Positions 59,515 to 64,000 of a stretch of DNA of 64,000 nt are shown here, in pieces. Under the pieces are notes generated by a model. It saw nothing but the letters and a program-made list of their open reading frames with translations, made no database searches and was not told the origin of the DNA. A program made the position numbers and the translations under genes. Source of the DNA: Euonymus europaeus (taxonomy: Eukaryota; Streptophyta; Magnoliopsida; Celastrales; Celastraceae); NCBI GenBank assembly GCA_963580455.1, contig OY756957.1, positions 1,803,001-1,867,000 on the forward strand. The letters run 5' to 3'. How positions within the stretch are numbered: the stretch's first letter is position 1; each line of letters opens with the position of its first letter.

Positions 59515-62500
59515 TCAGGAAACAGCACTGGTAGTGTTCTGCGGCTGTGCGATGGATCTCAATCTCTCGTAATTATCAGAACAGGCATGAGCATAGTCTG
59601 ACATTGCCCGGAATATCTCAGGCAAGCGAATTTTGAGACTCCCCAATGACTTCTCTCTCACCTGAAGACAATGCTTTTGGTGATCTTCAACTTCGTCTTC
59701 CAACCTCTTATTCAAACTCTCCACCACAAATTGTTTCTCAGAGACAGGTTCTTTAGGGATTGCGTCTTCACCTCTTTCACCGTCAATTTCACTACCTGAG
59801 GTGTTTCGTGGGGGGTGTTTCTGATTCCATTCATCGAGCGCCTGACTCTTGCGGAAGAACTCCTTCCTAGTCTCCTCACATTTCTCCTTTAGTTTCATCT
59901 CTACTTCTTGATGAATGATTATTGTTTTTATCACTGCGGCAAAGGACGAAATTGCAGATTTGGCCAGCTCATCAGGAAGCTTCTCAAGACAATCGTGCCA
60001 TGAACTGAGGAGAGTTTGGATAGGAGGATTTTGGGGCCTTGGGGGAGATGAGATTTTCTCCTTTAAGCTGCTTTCAATGGGGATGAGATTTAACTTCAGC
60101 CAACTGTTAAGACACTGGATGTATTGTTTTTTATGTGTCACAAGTTTCTCAAACTGTGAACTCCATCCTTCAATAACATTCAAGAGCTGGATGGTGCGCT
60201 CATGGTGATGCTTAGTTGTTTCCTTGGGTGCATGGGCAATGTCAAGGGACTTGAGGTCAGTGACAATCTTCAGCTGGCTGTCATGATATGTGCACATACT
60301 TGCCCACATTTTAGCCATCCTAGGCAGCAAGAATAAAACAAATGTAGTCAGAACCAAAATCCAATCTGGAAGTTGCAAATAAACAAAAGATTAGAAGTAC
60401 TGTAATTGTACAGAGGAATGGTCTATTTTAGCATTTAACATTTATACTGCAGGTAGAAGCAGCCCCCACCCTTACTTAGTTACTTAAAACAATCAATCCA
60501 GCCTTAAATTTCAAATGCGTTGAACAAATTCCAGCCGCTTTTGTAAATATTAATTAAGGAAACATTGAAACACAAAACCAATGAAGAAGCATCTTGCCTA
60601 TCCATTCAGACAGCCAACGACAATGCCAAGCAAAAGATCTAACCGTCATTTCAAAGTGTAAAGTTATATGAATTGAACAAGACTTTGACAGATTTAGGAT
60701 TATCCATTTATGACAAAAATTAATGAGTCCAGGGGCCAGACACAGGCACAGCATAGAAAAATATGAACAGCAAACACATTATAATTGATAACAGGCTTAG
60801 CAAGAAAAATACTATAATGTAAGTTGAAATGGATATAGCAGAATCACGATTTTAAACACCTTCTGCTAACTCATATTATGACTTACCCATCAACAAGAGC
60901 TACAAGTTTTGGGTATAGCTGCTCATCCCGTAAACGATTTACTTCTGAAACAGTAGAATCCATGGACTGCATGTCAACTATGTATCTAGTGTGCAGATGA
61001 CTTACTCCTGCTTTTGTTTTTTCCATGGATTCTGCACTAACACCTTTTTTCTTCTGCCTCTGTAGCTGAGCAACCTTCTTCTGGTACTCGAGCTTCATAT
61101 ATTCACCTTGCTGATTAAATCAAGAATAGCAATTTAAATAAGATTTCACACATGTTCATAACTTCACATCAATAATCCATACGTATGATTTGGAAATGTT
61201 GTCTCAGCATTAAAAGCATCCTATTTGGTCATATAAGATTACAGACACTACACATTTACAATAACAACGACAATGCCTAACGCAAGAAACCCACTATGAC
61301 TAACAATGGACCATAGCCATGCAAAGAAAATCTAGCAGAAACAAACAAATCAAACTATGTAATGAAATTTACCTTTACTTCCTCATAAAGTTTTTTCTCC
61401 CATGCTAATATCTTGTCCAAAACAGTCGCATGAGTTTCATATTCTTCCGAATCCAACTCATCCTTTGCGCCCTCGCTGTTTGGTATACCTTTCAATGATC
61501 TATTCCACGTGATCACGCGCATTACCCGTGCAGAATGATCAATTTGTCCTGTAATTGTTGGGACACAAGATCTAATGAGCAACAGAATCAACTGGCTTAT
61601 TAAATGTCATACCAACATAAGCAACAACAACAAAATTAATGAACTACCAAACAATTTTAGGACATTTCTCGAGTTCTTTTGACTGGGAACTCCATGATGA
61701 AAAACCATTAGATATGCTTAACATGAAAATGGTACTTAACAGGCATTAGGGAACAAAAAACTAATGCTCTTTTTCACCTCTTAAAAAAAATTAAAAAAGG
61801 CATCCCAGATCCAAGATTGAGCTGTCATTTAAGCACAAAAGCAAACTCTGAAAAGTTGCGGTTAAAGATGCTAACTTTAAAGGCCAAACTCATATAAAAG
61901 GGGCATCTGGGCAAGTCAAAAGGGTCTCATGTTGGAATTACAAGATGAACTCATCAATCAAATGGCAACAAAGATGGCTCATATGATAATAGTTCATGCA
62001 TATATACAACATTCAATTCAACCATGTAAAAACCTTCCACTCCAAAAGCAAGCTAAATCTAAAACAGCGAAGAAACTACCTCGATTATCGGCAAAATTGG
62101 AGTGATAATGCAACCTTGTAGCCTCCAGCATTTTGGACACCTCTTGTGCACACTCGGAAGCTTTTAGGAACTGATCATCAATCTCACTCAATACCTGCAT
62201 TAGGTTAACACTCGGCAGCTCCCCCTTCGCCACAACCCGCCTAAAATCTGCGGGTGCTGTCTTCGAGTGCTCTATTTGTTTCCTCTCCTCTTCCTCCGCC
62301 GCAGCCTCCACCTTCTCCACCGCCGGCTTTTCCGGCGTCTTCGGCTCAACTTCACTGTACCCCACACTTTCCACATTGTTTTCGCTAGTGTTCTCATTTC
62401 TAATCTCATCCGGTTCCAGTCCGGGTTCCGGTTCCATAGAAGAACCCGGCATACTATCAACCATGAAGAAATAATCCCACGCCATGCTTTTTGCTTCTGG

Positions 62501-63091
62501 CATCGGCGGCGTCTCTTGAGGCCGTGATGCCGCTTGAGGGCCCCCATCACCATCACCATCACCACCACCATGTGGGACCCGCGACCCGGGCAACTTGTTG
62601 ATATTAGTATTAGTATTTTCCGCATTATTAGCTTTACCTTTTGGTTCTTGTTCTTGTTCATGTTCATGTTCCTCATCGTTCTCTTCTTCACCTTCCTCTG
62701 CAATGGTGAAGGAAACTTTGTCGAAGGGTCGCCGGTGTTGATTCAACACGATCTCAGGCATGCTATTAGAGCGTTTAACAGGGCTAGGAGAGAAATTCGG
62801 AGGAGGCGGCGGCGGGGGGAAGTTGTCGAACTGTGGTGGGGGAGGAGGCGGCTGAGGTTGTGATGATGCTTCCGCCTGCGGCTGGAGTTGGTGCTGATGA
62901 TGGGCTTCTTGGACCTCTCCGTGGCCATAATCGCTAAGTGCCGCACCTGTGTTTTTCAAGGCCATGGCATAGCCGGAGTGGCCGGCGGCGAAGGCGTTAC
63001 GTGCCACCACAGCGTCTTTCATCAGGTTCCGGCGTTCCTTACAGCGTGCCACAGATTCCTCATTGTCTAGTCTCGACTGTGCACAGCCCAT
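59515..63091 (-). CDS. DUF630/DUF632 protein (NRG2 family), 738 aa, 4 exons
   Basis: Exons 63091-62080, 61548-61373, 61110-60887 and 60319-59515 join in phase to 2,217 nt. The N-terminus MGCAQSRLDNEESVARCKER is the DUF630 signature, and MGC marks a likely N-myristoylation/palmitoylation site. A long variable region has poly-Pro runs (about residues 80-110), an acidic EHEHEQEQEP patch and a Gly/Asp run. DUF632 starts near residue 300 (LPSVNLMQVLSEIDDQFLKA). It continues through TVLDKILAWEKKLYEEVK, YQKKVAQLQRQ and MWASMCTYHDSQL, to VESLNKRLEDEVEDHQKHC and the end. Arabidopsis NRG2, a member of the family, acts in nitrate signalling. This is a different subgroup, so its role is not assigned. The gene is intact. 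Confidence 0.93.
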
Positions 63092-63714
63092 ACTCGCGGA
63101 TTATCCGATACGGCGATGGGTTTGGAGAGAGAAGTCAGGGTTTAAGAGAGAGAACGCTTTTCGGTTACAGTGCGGAGAACATGAAAAGGCAGACATACTG
63201 CCAAGCTAGTACAGAGGGGAGAGTGCAGAAGCTCAGTGAGTATAATTTCGGTTACTCGCCGAGAGTAAAACATTAATGCTACTCGCTTAGATGGATTACA
63301 AGGTGTCCATGTCAATCAATTTAAATTAACGGTCACATTTTTTGAGGTGCTACGACGTCGTTCATGAACTGTTTCTTGATAATTATCTAATTATAGACTT
63401 TTATAGTACTAGCTAAATAGATGGACGGCTCTGATTTTATAGCGAAAACCGGACCAGCAGAAATACCACCTCCATGTAAGGTACATTTTTTTGAAAATGC
63501 AAACCCAAGATTTCCAAACAACTCATTGAAAAAATGTCAAAATTGAATGATAGATTAAACGTTCAATTTGAAGTAAAAGCTACTTTTAGGAATCATTTGA
63601 TTAGAAAATTTGAGAAGTCTATGCTACAAGTGAGAAATTAGGATTGTAGAATAAACTCTCAAATCAATTTTTCTCCTCCTCTTCTCTCTCTCTGGTTTCT
63701 TCTTTGCAGGTCTG
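63092..63714. other. 5' UTR/promoter of the DUF630/632 gene, then spacer
   Basis: The first 200 bp upstream of the start codon are presumed leader and promoter by position. No TATA box was chosen. The rest is AT-rich spacer ending in a CT-rich tract. Confidence 0.45.
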
Positions 63715-63905
63715 GCGATTGGGAGAGAAGGAGACGTTGATCTCCTCTCCCTCCCCCACCCCCACCCCCACCCCCACCCCTTGGGAGAGGAGGAGACGTT
63801 GATCTCCTCCCCCACCCCCACCCCCACCTCTTCTCCCTGTTCTTTCTTCCACCTCCACCTCTCCTCCCCCACCCTCACCTCCACCCCCACCTCCACCTCC
63901 ATCTT
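63715..63905. repeat. C-rich tandem repeat with G-quadruplex potential
   Basis: The plus strand has runs of CCCCCA (five C-runs at about 63,750-63,780 and again near 63,808-63,830). These alternate with two copies of TTGGGAGAG.AGGAGACGTTGATCTCCTC spaced about 62 bp apart, then CCACCT repeats. On the minus strand the (GGGGGT)n runs meet the pattern for intramolecular G-quadruplexes. It yields long but compositionally trivial open frames that are not genes. Confidence 0.85.
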
Positions 63906-64000
63906 CACTCCCTTTTCCTTTCCTTTTATTGTTTTCAATAAATTGGCGATGAAATTCTCATGGATCTCTGCAGATCATATGTATTTGTGGCAGAAATTGC

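Noticed and set aside
62267..62946. Arg-rich and Phe-rich frames overlapping exon 1 of the DUF630/632 gene on both strands
   Set aside because: They arise from the low-complexity Glu/His/Pro codons of the real exon read in other frames.
63624..63938. 104-codon Gly/Val/Glu-rich frame near the right edge
   Set aside because: It is a by-product of the C-rich tandem repeat; there is no real protein signature.
1..64000. CRISPR arrays, operons, rRNA genes
   Set aside because: None seen; the window is plant nuclear DNA.

Overview
This is nuclear DNA of a flowering plant, almost certainly a eudicot. It has AT-rich spacers, genes with many short exons and GT-AG introns, a nuclear tRNA-Leu(CAA), and plant-type Ty3/gypsy, Helitron, MITE and SINE elements. 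The species cannot be named from sequence alone. Gene models were spliced by eye from codon phase and family resemblance; no search was run.

Layout. Positions 1-26,211 (minus) hold one very large 36-exon gene for the plant ZFYVE26/spastizin-like protein. Its joined exons give exactly 2,542 codons plus a stop. Its introns carry a Stowaway-like MITE, a fold-back MITE and two SINE-like insertions. From 26.5 to 30.0 kb lies a graveyard: a degenerate repeat pair, an RNase H relic, one intact tRNA gene and a solo LTR with a 5-bp target duplication. From 30,009 to 36,034 lies a Helitron with canonical termini. It has captured the first five exons of an AMSH1-type deubiquitinase gene, enclosed by a 116-bp inverted duplication of the Helitron's own 5' end. 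It sits against a broken LRR receptor-like gene (36.0-36.6 kb). Positions 37,104-41,199 (minus) hold a 12-exon LAMMER kinase gene (AFC3-like, 393 aa). From 41.4 to 45.6 kb there is a dead PP1-inhibitor-3 copy, a second RNase H relic and MITE debris.

Positions 45,662-56,836 are a complete-looking Ty3/gypsy element of the Tat/Retand type on the minus strand: two 742-bp LTRs about 98.7% identical, GGTGC target duplications, PBS and PPT. Its gag-pol is broken several times: a frameshift, two stops, an in-frame loss of the reverse-transcriptase core, and Asp to Asn at the first integrase catalytic position. Between integrase and the 3' LTR, on the opposite strand, it carries an uninterrupted four-exon gene of 624 codons with a plant 'gypsy-type transposon' (Transposase_28-like) domain and a coiled coil. 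This contrast is the most interesting thing in the window. A 235-bp direct repeat flanks the element at a distance.

The right end has a small single-exon plant-specific gene (57,574-57,939, minus), a recent 84-bp tandem duplication, a four-exon DUF630/DUF632 gene (59,515-63,091, minus; 738 aa) and a C-rich, potential G-quadruplex tandem repeat near 63.75 kb. The host genes are not functionally linked to one another; the structure is ordinary genes separated by nested transposons.
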